From a virus: a stretch of 22,520 nucleotides of DNA. Every line of letters begins with the position of its first letter. The first letter of the stretch is position 1. Under the pieces are notes generated by a model that saw only the letters and a list, made by a program, of their open reading frames with translations, searched no databases and was not told where the DNA came from. Where the stretch lies: the IMG/VR virus record IMGVR_UViG_3300023108_001485, positions 1 to 22,520 of that record. One strand, given 5' to 3'. The translations under genes and the position numbers were made by a program. Positions 1 to 7,429 of the stretch are shown piece after piece.

Positions 1-3
1 GAG

Positions 4-21
4 TTAGATTATCTAATCTAA
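4..21. repeat. Inverted repeat touching the start codon of the first gene
   Basis: TTAGATTA and TAATCTAA form perfect 8-bp arms around a 2-base centre, and the last base is the A of the first candidate ATG. As RNA it could fold into a 7-bp stem with an ATCT loop that covers the start. It could be an operator, or chance in AT-rich DNA. The reading frame is also open upstream of it, so it may instead lie inside the coding sequence. Confidence 0.35.
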
Positions 22-1031
22 TGAATCGGATCAATGTAAGCACTACAACACCAGAAGAAGCAGAAGAAATTCTTGCTCGAGCAGAAGAAATTAGTCCAAC
101 CGAACCAGGTGATGAAACACCAACTGCACCAGAAACACAAATTGCCAGTGGACCTGTTTCTCCAGAAGGAATTACTAGTAGATTGTCTCCAGAGGCAAAA
201 GCAGAATTTGAAGAAGAATTAGATAATAACAACAACGACTTAGTTAAAACATTAGCGTTTTTCAAAGAAAGAGCTGACGCTATGCTCAGAAGTAGAAGAA
301 ATACACCCCAAGAATTATTTGGTGTAACAACCAAAACCGCAGGATTTGGATTGAGAGATGTTCCAGGTAAGGGTATAATTGATATTTCTACCGTGCCGAG
401 TCTACGTCAAGTAAGTCCTAAAGGTGCAGCAAACGCAGATGAGGTAAGAACAAGATTGTTATCAAGAGTAAGATACAAAACAATTGACGATATGGAAGAA
501 TCAAGAATATTACAATTAGCAGGAGTAGATATGAAAAAGAAATTAGACGAAGCAAGCATCAACATCAATGGTGCAGATGCAAGCGAAGTAGCAGAAATAC
601 TCCGCATGATGCAATTAGCAGGCGCTGATGGTGCTAAAGTAGTAGAACCAGACGATATCAATCCTGGTCCTAAGCCTTGCCCAATTTGCGGCAAAGTACA
701 CGGTCCAAGTCAACCAATGGGCGGTTGCGGTTCAAAACCAAAAGAGCCAGGAATGGGCGACATGATTCGTTTAATGTCTCCAGAAGAATCAGTTGCAGAA
801 GAAAATGAAGATGGCGGATTTGAAGATGCTACAACTGAACCAGATGAAGAAATGACTACTTATACAAATGATATGAGTGCAAGTATTCCAGCAGGTAATG
901 ATTTGCACAAAGAAAAAGGATCATATCCTGCAACCGCAGGTGGCGATAATCCAATGAATACAGAAGAAGCAGAATTAGAAGAAACAATTAAATCACAACT
1001 GCTTGCAGCATTGGCACAACGCAAAAAATAA
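21..1031 (+). CDS. Acidic protein with Cys/His cluster, upstream of terminase (function unknown)
   Basis: Not recognised. The protein is 336 aa from the ATG at 21, rich in Glu/Asp/Pro at both ends (residues 10-45 and 255-320), so probably disordered there. A CPICGKVHG stretch at 220-228 plus Cys236 gives C220, C223, H227 and C236, a possible zinc site. Two short repeats, RILQLAGV (162-169) and RMMQLAGA (195-202), resemble the extreme C-terminus of the 599-aa protein downstream (RIQELAGLR). T4 has the small terminase gp16 upstream of gp17, but this protein is about twice gp16's length and no gp16 features were seen. The frame is open to the window edge, no Shine-Dalgarno precedes the ATG, and a palindrome touches it, so the true start may be upstream. 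It is followed by a strong terminator. A virion or packaging accessory role is inference from position only. Confidence 0.75.
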   Translation: MNRINVSTTTPEEAEEILARAEEISPTEPGDETPTAPETQIASGPVSPEGITSRLSPEAKAEFEEELDNNNNDLVKTLAFFKERADAMLRSRRNTPQELFGVTTKTAGFGLRDVPGKGIIDISTVPSLRQVSPKGAANADEVRTRLLSRVRYKTIDDMEESRILQLAGVDMKKKLDEASININGADASEVAEILRMMQLAGADGAKVVEPDDINPGPKPCPICGKVHGPSQPMGGCGSKPKEPGMGDMIRLMSPEESVAEENEDGGFEDATTEPDEEMTTYTNDMSASIPAGNDLHKEKGSYPATAGGDNPMNTEEAELEETIKSQLLAALAQRKK

Positions 1032-1050
1032 TACACCCCCCAGAACTCAA

Positions 1051-1075
1051 TAGGGCCTTCGGGCCCTATTTTTTT
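1051..1075 (+). terminator. Intrinsic terminator with UUCG tetraloop
   Basis: The arms TAGGGCC (1051-1057) and GGCCCTA (1062-1068) pair perfectly around a TTCG loop, followed by seven T (1069-1075). This is a textbook rho-independent terminator 20 bases after the first gene. It separates that gene from the terminase gene, which has its own promoter-like box immediately after the T-run. Confidence 0.92.
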
Positions 1076-1077
1076 GG

Positions 1078-1084
1078 TTAAATA
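1078..1084 (+). promoter_or_regulatory. T4-late-like promoter box TTAAATA before gp17
   Basis: TTAAATA followed by C resembles the T4 late promoter TATAAATA (and the NATAAATA form reported for T4-like cyanophages). By T4 spacing the final A is near -6, which puts the transcript start at about 1090, on the ATG at 1089. No Shine-Dalgarno lies between box and ATG, so the message would be leaderless or nearly so. The box sits directly after the terminator of the previous gene. Confidence 0.5.
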
Positions 1085-1088
1085 CAGT

Positions 1089-2669
1089 ATGAGTAAAAGT
1101 TTAGACGGCGTACTAATTAAAAAAGCAAATCAAAAGGATACGTATACTAACGAGCAAGTTAAAGATCTACTTGCTTGTATGGACCCCGATACAGGCTATT
1201 TGCATTTCGCAAAACACTTTGCATTTATTCAGCATCCTGTAAAAGGAAAATTGCTGTTTGATCCTTTTGAATATCAGTTAGGTTTAATGGATAGTTATCA
1301 TAACTATAGATTTAATATCAATATGATGCCTAGACAAACAGGCAAAACTACTTGTGCTAGTATATACTTGGCTTGGTACGCAATGTTTAATCCAGATCAA
1401 ACTATTCTTATTGCTGCACACAAATACACAGGCGCCCAAGAGATTATGTCTCGCATACGTTTTGTGTATGAAACTTGCCCAGATCATATTAGAGCAGGTG
1501 TTACAAGTTACAACAAAGGTAGCATTGAGTTTGAGAATGGATCACGTATTGTATCGCAAACAACAACAGGCAACACAGGACGTGGTATGTCTATTTCATT
1601 ATTATATTGCGACGAGTTTGCGTTTGTGCAACCTAACATTGCCGAAGAGTTTTGGACTTCAATTTCTCCTACACTGGCAACAGGTGGTCGTGCTATTATT
1701 ACAAGCACACCAAACAGTGATGAGGATACTTTTGCTACTATTTGGAAACAGGCCGAACAAAAGTTTGACGAATATGGTAATGAAAACGATGTAGGTATAA
1801 ATGGATTTCACAGTTTTAGAGCAGAATGGCACGAACATCCAGACAGAGACGAACAATGGAAAAAAGAAGAAATTGGTCGTATAGGCGAAGAAAAATTTAG
1901 ACGTGAATACGGCTGTGAATTCTTAGTATTTGATGAAACACTTATAAACAGCATAAAACTAGCTGCAATGGAAGGTATTGATCCTATTATAAGAATGGGT
2001 CAAGTACGTTGGTATAAAAAACCTGATGCTAAAAAATCATATGTTGTAGGCTTAGATCCTAGTATGGGCACAGGGGGCGACTTTGCAGCCATACAGGTAA
2101 TAGAATTACCTACTTATGAACAGGTTGGAGAATGGCAACATAACACAACTGCTATACCTGGACAAATACGTGTTTTAGCCGACATATGTAGATACCTAGC
2201 AGATGAAATGAAGTCAAGTAGTAATATATATTGGAGTGTAGAAAACAACGGCATCGGTGAAGCAGCATTGCTTGTTATAAATGATTTTGGTGAAGAAAAT
2301 ATCCCAGGCTTGTTTATTAGTGAACCTATACGTAAAGGACATGTAAGAAAGTTCCGTAAAGGATTTAACACTACTCATAGTTCAAAAACAACAGCGTGTG
2401 CTAGATTAAAAACAATGATAGAAAATGATAAACTGACAGTGCGTAGTAAAGCACTGCTAAGTGAATTAAAAGCATATATTGCAGCAGGTAGTAGCTTTCA
2501 AGCTAAACCAGGACACTATGACGATTTAGTAAGTAGTTTATTATTGACACTTAGAGTTATGAGTGTAATGAAAGATTGGGATCCTACAGTGTATAATACG
2601 TTCAGTCAAATTGAACATGAAGACGATTATGAAATGCCAATGCCGATCTTTGTTAGTAGCAGTTATTGA
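1089..2669 (+). CDS. 17: Terminase large subunit (gp17), packaging ATPase and nuclease
   Basis: This is the DNA-packaging motor, which pumps DNA into the prohead through the portal and cuts the concatemer. Numbered from the ATG at 1089 (526 aa), the ATPase domain has Walker A PRQTGKTT (81-88), Walker B LLYCDEFAF (171-179) with the catalytic Glu after Asp, and the coupling motif STPN (206-209). The RNase H-like nuclease domain has the expected acidic triad: D323 in VVGLDPSMGTGG, E385 in WSVENNG, and D478/D479 in GHYDDLVSS. An in-frame TTG at 1074 lies inside the T-run of the preceding terminator, so the ATG at 1089 is preferred. There is no Shine-Dalgarno, but a late-like box abuts the start. 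The stop overlaps the next promoter-like box. The next gene is not the tail sheath gene 18 that follows 17 in T4, so local order differs. Confidence 0.96.
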   Translation: MSKSLDGVLIKKANQKDTYTNEQVKDLLACMDPDTGYLHFAKHFAFIQHPVKGKLLFDPFEYQLGLMDSYHNYRFNINMMPRQTGKTTCASIYLAWYAMFNPDQTILIAAHKYTGAQEIMSRIRFVYETCPDHIRAGVTSYNKGSIEFENGSRIVSQTTTGNTGRGMSISLLYCDEFAFVQPNIAEEFWTSISPTLATGGRAIITSTPNSDEDTFATIWKQAEQKFDEYGNENDVGINGFHSFRAEWHEHPDRDEQWKKEEIGRIGEEKFRREYGCEFLVFDETLINSIKLAAMEGIDPIIRMGQVRWYKKPDAKKSYVVGLDPSMGTGGDFAAIQVIELPTYEQVGEWQHNTTAIPGQIRVLADICRYLADEMKSSSNIYWSVENNGIGEAALLVINDFGEENIPGLFISEPIRKGHVRKFRKGFNTTHSSKTTACARLKTMIENDKLTVRSKALLSELKAYIAAGSSFQAKPGHYDDLVSSLLLTLRVMSVMKDWDPTVYNTFSQIEHEDDYEMPMPIFVSSSY

Positions 2670-2675
2670 TAAATA
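2669..2675 (+). promoter_or_regulatory. T4-late-like promoter box ATAAATA before the 599-aa gene
   Basis: GATAAATA overlaps the terminase stop codon and lies 7 bases before the next ATG (2683). T4 spacing predicts a start near 2681, leaving about 2 bases of leader. No Shine-Dalgarno is present. Confidence 0.5.
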
Positions 2676-2682
2676 GTTTATA

Positions 2683-4482
2683 ATGAGAGATTTAAACGTA
2701 GTAGCAGAACAACTTTTTAATAAAATACGTGGACGCTTTCCTAGCGTTACAATCGGCGATGGCGAAGGCAACGTAACTAACGAACCTGCACTTGCTAGAT
2801 TTTACGAATTTGATTTTAAAAGTCAAGATAGTGTTTTAGGTAAAGTAAGTGTATCACTAGATGAAAAATCAGGTGTTACAATTATGTACAACAAAGATTT
2901 TACTGAAAATGTAGGATTTACAGAACGCGACGATTGGTATGATTTTTTAAAAGGTGTTAGAGTTTTTGCCAAAAAACGTTTACTAAATTTTGAAGTAAGA
3001 GATATAAACAAATCAAACTTTACACAAAGAGATTACGGCTACATGGCGGCAAATCGCGGAGAAACAACAATGAACGAATCAGCATTACGTGGAACAAATA
3101 AAACAAGTTATCAACGTATTGGCAATGCTAAACTAAGCATCAAGCACACAGGTAATATTGAAGAAGGCGAAAGCAGAACTAAAAAAATTGGTTCTCTTTT
3201 TATTGAAAACGCAGCAGGAGAAAAGTTTAAATATCCTTTTAAACATTTGAGCGGTGCTAGAGCAATGGCTGTTCATGTTAGCGAAGGTGGCCATCCATTT
3301 GACGACTTTGGCAAACATATTACAAGCCTAAGTGAAGAACTTTCAAATCTCCGCAAGTTCAAAACTTACATGGGTCGCAGCAGTGTAATGGCTGAAAGTC
3401 TAGCCGAGCATATGGATACTGTAAACGAGCGTATTGCTACTGTGCGTAAAACTATTCAAAATCTCCAAAAGCCATCGAATTATACAAAAGCATTTGAAAA
3501 TTTTGTACCAGAAGAAAAAGTAGAAGTACCAGAAGATGTTGCTGACAGTTGGATTGATCAGCTAACCGTAAAACAGTTTAATGAAGAATTAAAAGATGTA
3601 TTCCCATACATTTACAATTTAGTAGGTGAATCAGCAAGGCCGCAAGAACTTGCATTTGAAGATATTATAAATGAAGTAGATAAGGCAAGCATAGATGCAG
3701 CAGTTGGACAAGCGTTAGGTGGAGCACCTGCAACTAGTCCACGTCCAAAACTTAGACCACAACAAAGAACAAGCGATGATATTTTTCCTACGGAACAAAG
3801 AGCAATCGATGATGCATTAGCAAATGGATATCAAGAGCAAGGCAAAGATTTTGAAATTATACCAGCAAAAGGCGGAATGTTTATGTGGCGTCAGATTGGC
3901 CCAGATGTAAACATTGGAGCAGTAGGCGGAGATCCTATGACAGGCGAACCTATTACAAGAGGCGTGAACACAGAATCTCAAATCGATATGGCATTTGACA
4001 AATTGTTAGGACAGTTTGCAGACAACTTTAGTATGCAAGTAGAAAAGTTAGATCCAGTAGGCGACGAAGACGACGATATTGATAATGACGGTGATTCTGA
4101 TGATTCGGATGATTATTTAAAAGCTCGTCGTGCAGCAATTGCAAAAGCAATGAGTGGAAATGAAAAGTCTGACGCAGAGGCAGGCGAGCGTAAAAAACAC
4201 ATGAAAAAGACAGGCGGCAATCCATTTGCAAAAGAAGACATTGCAGCAGAAGATGATAAAACACCATTAGGCGAATTTATTCTAAGTTATTTCGATAGAC
4301 AAACAGGCCAGTTTCCAAAAGGCGAAACAGCAGTATTGACCAGTGTAGAAAAAGACTATGGTGATCAATACGTCAAACCAGCAAGTCAGTTCATAGAACG
4401 TCTAGGTCAAGTATACGAAAAATATCAGGCCCGCAAAATGGCAGACTTTACAAGAATTCAAGAGTTAGCCGGTTTAAGATAA
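2683..4482 (+). CDS. 599-aa protein with EF-hand/dockerin-like loop (probable virion or assembly protein)
   Basis: Function not recognised. An N-terminal region of mixed composition (about 1-240) is followed by a predicted helical stretch (about 212-265, heptad-like). A Pro-rich linker (345-365) comes next, then an acidic stretch containing DIDNDGDSDDSD at 465-476, with Asp at loop positions 1, 3, 5 and 12 and Gly at 6. That is the pattern of an EF-hand or dockerin calcium loop, followed by a basic helix-like segment YLKARRAAIAKAM. The last residues are RIQELAGLR (591-599), a motif also found twice in the protein encoded at the window start. Position after gp17 and the late-like box suggest late expression and a role in the virion or its assembly; this is inference. 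The ATG at 2683 is the first in frame and lacks a Shine-Dalgarno. Confidence 0.85.
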   Translation: MRDLNVVAEQLFNKIRGRFPSVTIGDGEGNVTNEPALARFYEFDFKSQDSVLGKVSVSLDEKSGVTIMYNKDFTENVGFTERDDWYDFLKGVRVFAKKRLLNFEVRDINKSNFTQRDYGYMAANRGETTMNESALRGTNKTSYQRIGNAKLSIKHTGNIEEGESRTKKIGSLFIENAAGEKFKYPFKHLSGARAMAVHVSEGGHPFDDFGKHITSLSEELSNLRKFKTYMGRSSVMAESLAEHMDTVNERIATVRKTIQNLQKPSNYTKAFENFVPEEKVEVPEDVADSWIDQLTVKQFNEELKDVFPYIYNLVGESARPQELAFEDIINEVDKASIDAAVGQALGGAPATSPRPKLRPQQRTSDDIFPTEQRAIDDALANGYQEQGKDFEIIPAKGGMFMWRQIGPDVNIGAVGGDPMTGEPITRGVNTESQIDMAFDKLLGQFADNFSMQVEKLDPVGDEDDDIDNDGDSDDSDDYLKARRAAIAKAMSGNEKSDAEAGERKKHMKKTGGNPFAKEDIAAEDDKTPLGEFILSYFDRQTGQFPKGETAVLTSVEKDYGDQYVKPASQFIERLGQVYEKYQARKMADFTRIQELAGLR

Positions 4483-4518
4483 TCGGCTAACCATTTGAAA
4501 ATTTTGTCAAAAAAATAG

Positions 4519-4547
4519 TTGACAAGATAAATAACATTGTGTAGTAT
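4519..4547 (+). promoter_or_regulatory. Sigma70-type promoter for the gp32 operon
   Basis: A consensus -35 TTGACA (4519-4524) and a -10 TAGTAT (4542-4547) are separated by exactly 17 bases. The transcript would start near 4554, leaving a leader of about 55 bases. This is typical of early phage transcription by host RNA polymerase. No MotA-type box was noticed. A late-like ATAAATA lies inside the spacer. Confidence 0.85.
4527..4533 (+). promoter_or_regulatory. Late-like ATAAATA nested in the gp32 promoter spacer
   Basis: GATAAATA lies between the -35 and -10 of the sigma70-type promoter. If used by the late polymerase it would start near 4539, giving gp32 both early and late supply. The match is short and may be chance. 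Confidence 0.35.
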
Positions 4548-4553
4548 AGTAAT

Positions 4554-4575
4554 TGTGCTGCACATTTAAGGCACA
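4554..4575 (+). other. Small hairpin in the gp32 leader
   Basis: TGTGC (4554-4558) can pair with GCACA (4571-4575) around a 12-base loop in the untranslated leader. T4 gp32 represses its own translation by binding a folded leader, so this is a candidate nucleation site. The stem is short and I found no pseudoknot partner for the loop. Confidence 0.25.
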
Positions 4576-4594
4576 TAGAACATAGGCAATATAT

Positions 4595-4601
4595 AAGGAG
4601 G
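4595..4601 (+). promoter_or_regulatory. Strong ribosome binding site of gp32
   Basis: AAGGAGG with 7 bases to the ATG at 4609 is the strongest Shine-Dalgarno in the window. It fits a protein needed in stoichiometric amounts. Confidence 0.9.
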
Positions 4602-4608
4602 CATAACT

Positions 4609-5619
4609 ATGGCATCATTAGCAGAAATTAGAGCAAAGCTCAAAGAACAAGAAGCCGGCGCTGGCGGACAACGTACAGGCGGTGGCGACAACGCAATTTA
4701 CCCATTTTGGAATATGAAAGAAGGCGAAACTGCAACGTTGCGTTTCTTACCTGATGGCGACGATTCGAACACTTTCTTTTGGAAAGAACGTTTGATGATC
4801 AAACTTCCATTTAGTGGAGTAAAAGGAGACACAAGTTCTCGTCCAGTACAAGTACAAGTTCCATGTATGGAAATGTATGGAGAATCTTGCCCAATTTTGC
4901 AAGAAGTACGTGGCTGGTTTAAGGACGCTAGTCTTGAAGATATGGGTCGTAAGTATTGGAAAAAGCGTTCATACATCTTCCAAGGTTTTGTAACTGATGA
5001 TCCACTTAAAGAAGATTCACAACCAGAGAACCCAATTCGTCGATTCATTATTGGTCCACAAATCTTCCAACTAATCAAAGCAGCACTTATGGATCCAGAT
5101 ATGGAAGAACTGCCAACAGATTATACTGCTGGTGTAGACTTCCGTTTGTCAAAGGGTACAAAAGGTGGCTATGCAGATTACGGCGCAAGCAATTGGGCAC
5201 GTAGAGAGCGTCCACTAGGTGATGCAGAGATGGCAGCTGTGAACAATCACGGTTTGTTTAATCTAAATGATTTCCTTCCTAAAAAGCCGGGCGAAGTAGA
5301 ACTTAAAGTTCTTACTGAAATGTTTGAAGCAAGTGTAGATGGCGAAGCATATGATCCAGATCGTTGGAGCAATTACTTCCGTCCAGCAGGTATGGCAGCA
5401 CGTACAGGTGATCCAAACACAACACCTGCACCAACACCTGCTCCACAACCAGCAGCAGCACCAGTACAAGAAACTGTAAATGATACTGGTTGGCAAGATC
5501 CGGCACCAGCAGAAACACCAGAGCCTGCACCTGCACCAGAAGCAGCGGCAGAACCGGCAGGTGATGCAGGTGGCGCACAAGACATTCTTGCAATGATCAG
5601 AGCACGTCAAAATCAATAA
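4609..5619 (+). CDS. 32: Single-stranded DNA-binding protein gp32
   Basis: gp32 coats ssDNA at replication forks and recombination intermediates and interacts with UvsX and UvsY, whose genes follow. The 336-aa protein has a gp32-type start (MASLAEIRAKLKEQE), the basic, self-association end in T4. It is followed by YPFWNMKEGETATLRFLPDG (31-50) and FFWKERLMIKLPF (56-68) of the OB-fold core. Cys86 and Cys94 sit where T4 gp32 has its zinc-binding segment, but the full His-Cys3 set of T4 was not identified. From about residue 262 the tail is a Pro/Ala-rich linker with scattered acidic residues, ending in AQDILAMIRARQNQ. In T4 the acidic tail mediates partner binding; here it is stretched by low-complexity repeats. 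A sigma70-type promoter and a consensus Shine-Dalgarno precede it. Confidence 0.95.
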   Translation: MASLAEIRAKLKEQEAGAGGQRTGGGDNAIYPFWNMKEGETATLRFLPDGDDSNTFFWKERLMIKLPFSGVKGDTSSRPVQVQVPCMEMYGESCPILQEVRGWFKDASLEDMGRKYWKKRSYIFQGFVTDDPLKEDSQPENPIRRFIIGPQIFQLIKAALMDPDMEELPTDYTAGVDFRLSKGTKGGYADYGASNWARRERPLGDAEMAAVNNHGLFNLNDFLPKKPGEVELKVLTEMFEASVDGEAYDPDRWSNYFRPAGMAARTGDPNTTPAPTPAPQPAAAPVQETVNDTGWQDPAPAETPEPAPAPEAAAEPAGDAGGAQDILAMIRARQNQ

Positions 5620-5621
5620 TA

Positions 5622-5652
5622 GAAAGGGCTTCGGCCCTTTCCTACACTTTTT
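5622..5652 (+). terminator. UUCG hairpin between gp32 and uvsX (partial terminator)
   Basis: GAAAGGGC (5622-5629) pairs perfectly with GCCCTTTC (5634-5641) around a TTCG loop. The T-run (5648-5652) comes several bases after the stem instead of directly behind it, so termination is probably partial. Partial read-through would give more gp32 than uvsX message; mRNA 3'-end protection is an alternative role. Confidence 0.65.
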
Positions 5653-5668
5653 AGAATAGGAGATATAT

Positions 5669-6757
5669 ATGGCTACTAAGGCATTCGATCCTAGCAAGTT
5701 TCGAAACAGTTTAACAAAATCTATTAAAGGTATGAGTGCAGGCTTCAATGATCCACAAGACTGGATCAGCACAGGTAACTATGCACTAAATTATTTACTT
5801 AGCGGTGATTTCCGTAAAGGTATTCCACTAGGTAAAGTAAGCGTGTTTGCAGGAGAATCAGGTGCAGGCAAGTCTTATATTGTGTCAGGCAATATTGTAA
5901 AGTCAGCACAAGAACAAGGTATCTTTGTTGTACTAATTGACAGTGAAAATGCACTAGATCAAACATGGCTAGAAGCATTAGGTGTTGACTGTGATGACAG
6001 CAAACTACTAAAACTAAACATGGCAATGATTGACGATGTTGCAAAAACTATTAGTACGTTTATGGATGACTATCGCTCAATGAACGAAGAAGATCGTCCT
6101 AAAGTGTTGTTTGTAGTAGACTCATTAGGTATGCTTATGTCACCAACTGAAGTAAATCAGTTTGAAGCAGGTGATATGAAAGGTGACATGGGTCGTAAAG
6201 CTAAAGCACTAAAAGCACTGGTTACTAACTGTGTGAATATGTTTGGTTCATACAATGTAGGAATGTGTGTTACTAACCATACTTATGCATCACAGGATAT
6301 GTTTGATCCAGATGATAAGATCTCAGGTGGTTCGGGCTTTGTGTATGCAAGTTCGATGGTTGTAGCAATGAAAAAACTAAAACTCAAAGAAGATGCAGAC
6401 GGCAACAAAACATCACAAGTGCATGGTATTAGAGCAGCGTGTAAGGTAATGAAAACACGTTACGCTAAACCATTTGAAGCAGTGCAAGTAAAAATTCCAT
6501 ATGAAACAGGTATGGATCCATATTCAGGTATGTTTGATTTGCTAGAAGCAAAAGGCTTGCTTGAAAAACAAGGCAATCGCTACAAGTATATTGATAGCAA
6601 CGGCGAAGAAACACTAGAATATCGCAAGAATTGGACAGGTGACAAACTCGAAATGATCATGACTGATTTACCGGCAAAAGAAGAACAATTGGTAAATATC
6701 GCTAACGCAACCGAAGAAGTTGTGGATCATGACGAGGAGCCTGTATTAGATGAATGA
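5669..6757 (+). CDS. uvsX: UvsX, RecA-like recombinase
   Basis: UvsX forms ATP-dependent filaments on ssDNA and drives strand exchange and recombination-dependent replication. The 362-aa protein carries Walker A GESGAGKS (62-69), a second acidic strand VVLIDSENALD (87-97), Walker B VLFVVDSLGML (146-156), and a loop-region SGGSGFVYASSMVVAMKKLKLK that matches the RecA core. The C-terminus is acidic. The Shine-Dalgarno AGGAGA (5658-5663) lies just upstream of the ATG. Its stop overlaps the following 74-aa gene by 8 bases, and uvsY follows, so the recombination genes form one operon behind gp32. Confidence 0.96.
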   Translation: MATKAFDPSKFRNSLTKSIKGMSAGFNDPQDWISTGNYALNYLLSGDFRKGIPLGKVSVFAGESGAGKSYIVSGNIVKSAQEQGIFVVLIDSENALDQTWLEALGVDCDDSKLLKLNMAMIDDVAKTISTFMDDYRSMNEEDRPKVLFVVDSLGMLMSPTEVNQFEAGDMKGDMGRKAKALKALVTNCVNMFGSYNVGMCVTNHTYASQDMFDPDDKISGGSGFVYASSMVVAMKKLKLKEDADGNKTSQVHGIRAACKVMKTRYAKPFEAVQVKIPYETGMDPYSGMFDLLEAKGLLEKQGNRYKYIDSNGEETLEYRKNWTGDKLEMIMTDLPAKEEQLVNIANATEEVVDHDEEPVLDE

Positions 6758-6974
6758 AGAATTTGTCGCTGATCTGTGGGAATTGTTTAAAGAGTATCTA
6801 GACAAGAAACACATTGAAATGGCAGCTGAAAAGTATGTTGATACACTGATCGATTATGGCATGGATGACATACAGCTTAAAGGTATGTTAGGTGTAGATA
6901 AAACTTTAGATGCTGCTATTCAATATTATTTAGAAATGGATCAAGACGATTACGAAGATGAATGGGATAACTAA
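6750..6974 (+). CDS. Small acidic protein between uvsX and uvsY (unknown)
   Basis: A 74-aa acidic protein with no recognised domain. Two predicted helices (about 5-35 and 50-63) and a very acidic end (DQDDYEDEWDN) are visible. It overlaps uvsX by 8 bases and uvsY by 1 base (TAATG), and a GAGGAG Shine-Dalgarno (6734-6739) lies in the uvsX end. I recall a small gene at this place in some marine T4-like phages, but cannot confirm the family. Translational coupling suggests it acts with the UvsX/UvsY machinery; that is inference. Confidence 0.85.
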   Translation: MNEEFVADLWELFKEYLDKKHIEMAAEKYVDTLIDYGMDDIQLKGMLGVDKTLDAAIQYYLEMDQDDYEDEWDN

Positions 6975-7429
6975 TGGCATGGTACAGCCGAGTAAGTAGA
7001 GATATTACGCAAGTTCCAGCAGCAATACAGTATTTTGATACTGAGCTTCAAGCGGCAAAGCTAGAAGTAAAGTTAAAAGGAAACATTGAAAAAGCAAGTG
7101 CAGAAATGCCGGGCATTGTTGAACATCGATTTAATCAACTACAAGAACTAGAAGCCATATTAGAATATTTAAATATAGAACTGCGTAAATTACGCAGTTC
7201 ATTTTTTCGTAAATATCTTGAAAACTATCAACGTGCATTGAGTAGCCGTGACGTAGAAAAATATGTCGACGGCGAACAAGATGTTGTTGATTATGAAAAA
7301 ATTATAAACGAATTTGCACTGATGCGCAACAAGTGGTTAGGTGTACTAAAAGCACTTGATCAAAAACAATGGCAAATTACAAATATTGTCAAACTGCGAG
7401 TAGCAGGTATGGAAGATGCAACACTCTAA
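6974..7429 (+). CDS. uvsY: UvsY, recombination mediator
   Basis: UvsY helps UvsX displace gp32 and load onto ssDNA. The 151-aa protein is close to T4 UvsY (137 aa) in size. It is mostly helical, with the central segment LRKLRSSFFRKYLENYQ (70-86), the DVEKYVDGEQDVVDYEKIINE region (94-114) and the C-terminal KQWQITNIVKLRVAGMED typical of the family, and it sits downstream of uvsX. It starts at the TAATG overlap and ends 14 bases inside the next gene. Oddly, codons 69-78 encode a perfect terminator-like hairpin plus T6 (listed separately). I am confident of the family from both sequence pattern and position. Confidence 0.9.
   Translation: MAWYSRVSRDITQVPAAIQYFDTELQAAKLEVKLKGNIEKASAEMPGIVEHRFNQLQELEAILEYLNIELRKLRSSFFRKYLENYQRALSSRDVEKYVDGEQDVVDYEKIINEFALMRNKWLGVLKALDQKQWQITNIVKLRVAGMEDATL
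7178..7207 (+). terminator. Terminator-like hairpin inside the uvsY coding sequence
   Basis: GAACTGCGT (7178-7186) pairs perfectly with ACGCAGTTC (7192-7200); the dyad extends to 11 bp counting the A/T pairs in the loop. AT6 (7201-7207) follows directly. It lies in codons 69-78 of uvsY. The structure looks exactly like an intrinsic terminator, but stopping here would truncate uvsY. It may work in regulated form (antitermination, or only when translation is slow), or as an RNA 3'-end element. Confidence 0.6.

Noticed and set aside
1074-1088. TTG at 1074 as the gp17 start
   Set aside because: It lies in the T-run of a strong terminator and before the promoter-like box; the ATG at 1089 is preferred.
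1354-1794. Plus-strand 146-aa frame inside gp17
   Set aside because: It is an alternative-frame shadow of the terminase gene, with an unnatural composition and no ribosome binding site.
4554-4608. A full T4-like pseudoknot in the gp32 leader
   Set aside because: Only one 5-bp stem could be paired by eye, and no partner for its loop was found.
4698-5078. Minus-strand 126-aa frame under gp32
   Set aside because: It is antisense to the well-supported gp32 core, with no start signal or recognisable motif.
5402-5570. Pro/Ala-rich repeats in gp32 as a mobile or coding anomaly
   Set aside because: The frame is intact and a flexible acidic tail is normal for gp32, so this is linker low complexity only.
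5263-5772. Minus-strand 169-aa frame (and smaller ones at 5312-5593) opposite the gp32 tail
   Set aside because: It is a Cys/Trp-rich artefact of the Pro/Ala codon repeats of gp32, with no start signal and antisense to gp32 and uvsX.
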